5,177 nt of DNA, from the NCBI GenBank assembly GCA_017885385.1, contig JAFNGF010000176.1, positions 1-5,177 of the forward strand, written 5' to 3'. The position numbers were made by a program, and so were the translations under genes. Under the pieces are notes generated by a model. The model was not told the origin of the DNA, ran no database searches, and was given only the letters and a program-made list of their open reading frames with translations. Shown in pieces: positions 5,007-5,177 of this stretch (its first letter is position 1; every line of letters begins with the position of its first letter). Origin of the DNA: Planctomycetota bacterium (GTDB lineage: Bacteria > Planctomycetota > Phycisphaerae > Sedimentisphaerales > Anaerobacaceae).

Positions 5007-5177
5007 ATGAGTGGATGTGATTATCGACACGTTAGGTTACTCACCCGTGGCTGGATGATTCAGTCTTCAGCCGAGGTTAAATGTCCTCCAGAGGAGCTGT
5101 CACAGCCAGGCTTTGACGCCCGTGGCTGGTATCCGGCTTCTGTGCCCTCAACAGTATTAGCTGCTTTGGTGGAAAAC
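5007..5177 (+). CDS. Glycoside hydrolase family 2 enzyme, exo-beta-glucosaminidase / endo-beta-mannosidase type (partial, N-terminus only)
   Basis: Fifty-seven codons, open to the right edge. After MSGCDYRHVRLLTRG the translation reads WMIQSSAEV (16-24), LSQPGFDARGWYPA (31-44) and SVPSTVLAALVEN (45-57). This pattern, a W-x-IQSSA strand, then PGF...WYPA and VPSTVLAALV, is how I remember the N-terminal sugar-binding domain of GH2 exo-beta-D-glucosaminidases and mannosylglycoprotein endo-beta-mannosidases. The catalytic domain lies outside the window, so specificity cannot be judged. Start: the frame has a stop (TGA) at 4995-4997 and the first ATG is at 5007; an ATG at 5055 would remove conserved residues. 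No clear Shine-Dalgarno sequence and no signal peptide from this start, so the enzyme appears cytoplasmic unless the true start differs. It is divergent from the aminotransferase, 89 bp apart. Confidence 0.82.
   Translation, partial: MSGCDYRHVRLLTRGWMIQSSAEVKCPPEELSQPGFDARGWYPASVPSTVLAALVEN

Noticed and set aside
5035..5048. Minus-strand ACGGGTGAGTAAC-like segment resembling a piece of 16S rRNA
   Set aside because: Only about 13 bases match; the flanks do not continue as rRNA and the region is explained by the plus-strand GH2 coding sequence.
5044..5129. Direct repeat CCCGTGGCTGG at 5044-5054 and 5119-5129
   Set aside because: Both copies encode RGW in the GH2 frame (TRGW and ARGW), so a chance coincidence of codons is enough to explain it.
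5007..5177. Minus-strand coding tail of about 38 codons entering from the right edge
   Set aside because: The plus-strand reading matches GH2 N-terminal motifs, whereas the minus-strand reading shows no family resemblance.

Overview
The window most resembles a Planctomycetota genome, probably an anaerobic, Phycisphaerae-like lineage. This is an inference from gene types; there is no rRNA here. The strongest pointer is an ECF-type sigma factor followed on the same strand by a Ser/Thr protein kinase with an N-terminal zinc-ribbon-like Cys cluster, an arrangement typical of Planctomycetota. Several palindromic or tandem repeat elements are packed between and inside the genes, and most genes have weak ribosome-binding sites.

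Layout. 1-599 (-): the first 199 codons of a Hanks-type Ser/Thr kinase, cut by the window edge in the catalytic loop. 764-1510 (-): an ECF-like sigma factor, 164 bp upstream of the kinase. 1511-1561: a short divergent spacer filled by a perfect 7-bp tandem repeat. 1562-3100 (+): a sodium:solute symporter (SSS/SLC5 type), followed closely by two small two-helix membrane proteins (3116-3325 and 3338-3565) in a likely operon. 3566-3609: a 44-bp convergent spacer made of inverted repeats, which also carries the stop codon of the opposing gene. 3610-4917 (-): a DegT/DnrJ/EryC1/StrS-family PLP aminotransferase. 4918-5006: a divergent spacer with a strong hairpin. 5007-5177 (+): the first 57 codons of a glycoside hydrolase family 2 enzyme of the exo-beta-glucosaminidase / endo-beta-mannosidase type, running off the right edge.

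How the parts fit. The symporter, the GH2 enzyme and the sugar or cyclitol aminotransferase suggest an accessory carbohydrate locus: glycan breakdown, Na+-driven uptake, and amino-sugar or aminocyclitol metabolism. The sigma factor and kinase suggest a regulatory pair, but nothing in the sequence shows that it controls the carbohydrate genes.

The most unusual signal is an exact 33-bp repeat at 3062-3094 and 4178-4210. Each copy sits in frame inside a different, unrelated protein, and the two genes read it on opposite strands. It therefore encodes two different peptides: the C-terminal tail of the symporter and an extra loop in the aminotransferase. This resembles protein-coding palindromic elements such as the Rickettsia palindromic elements (RPE).
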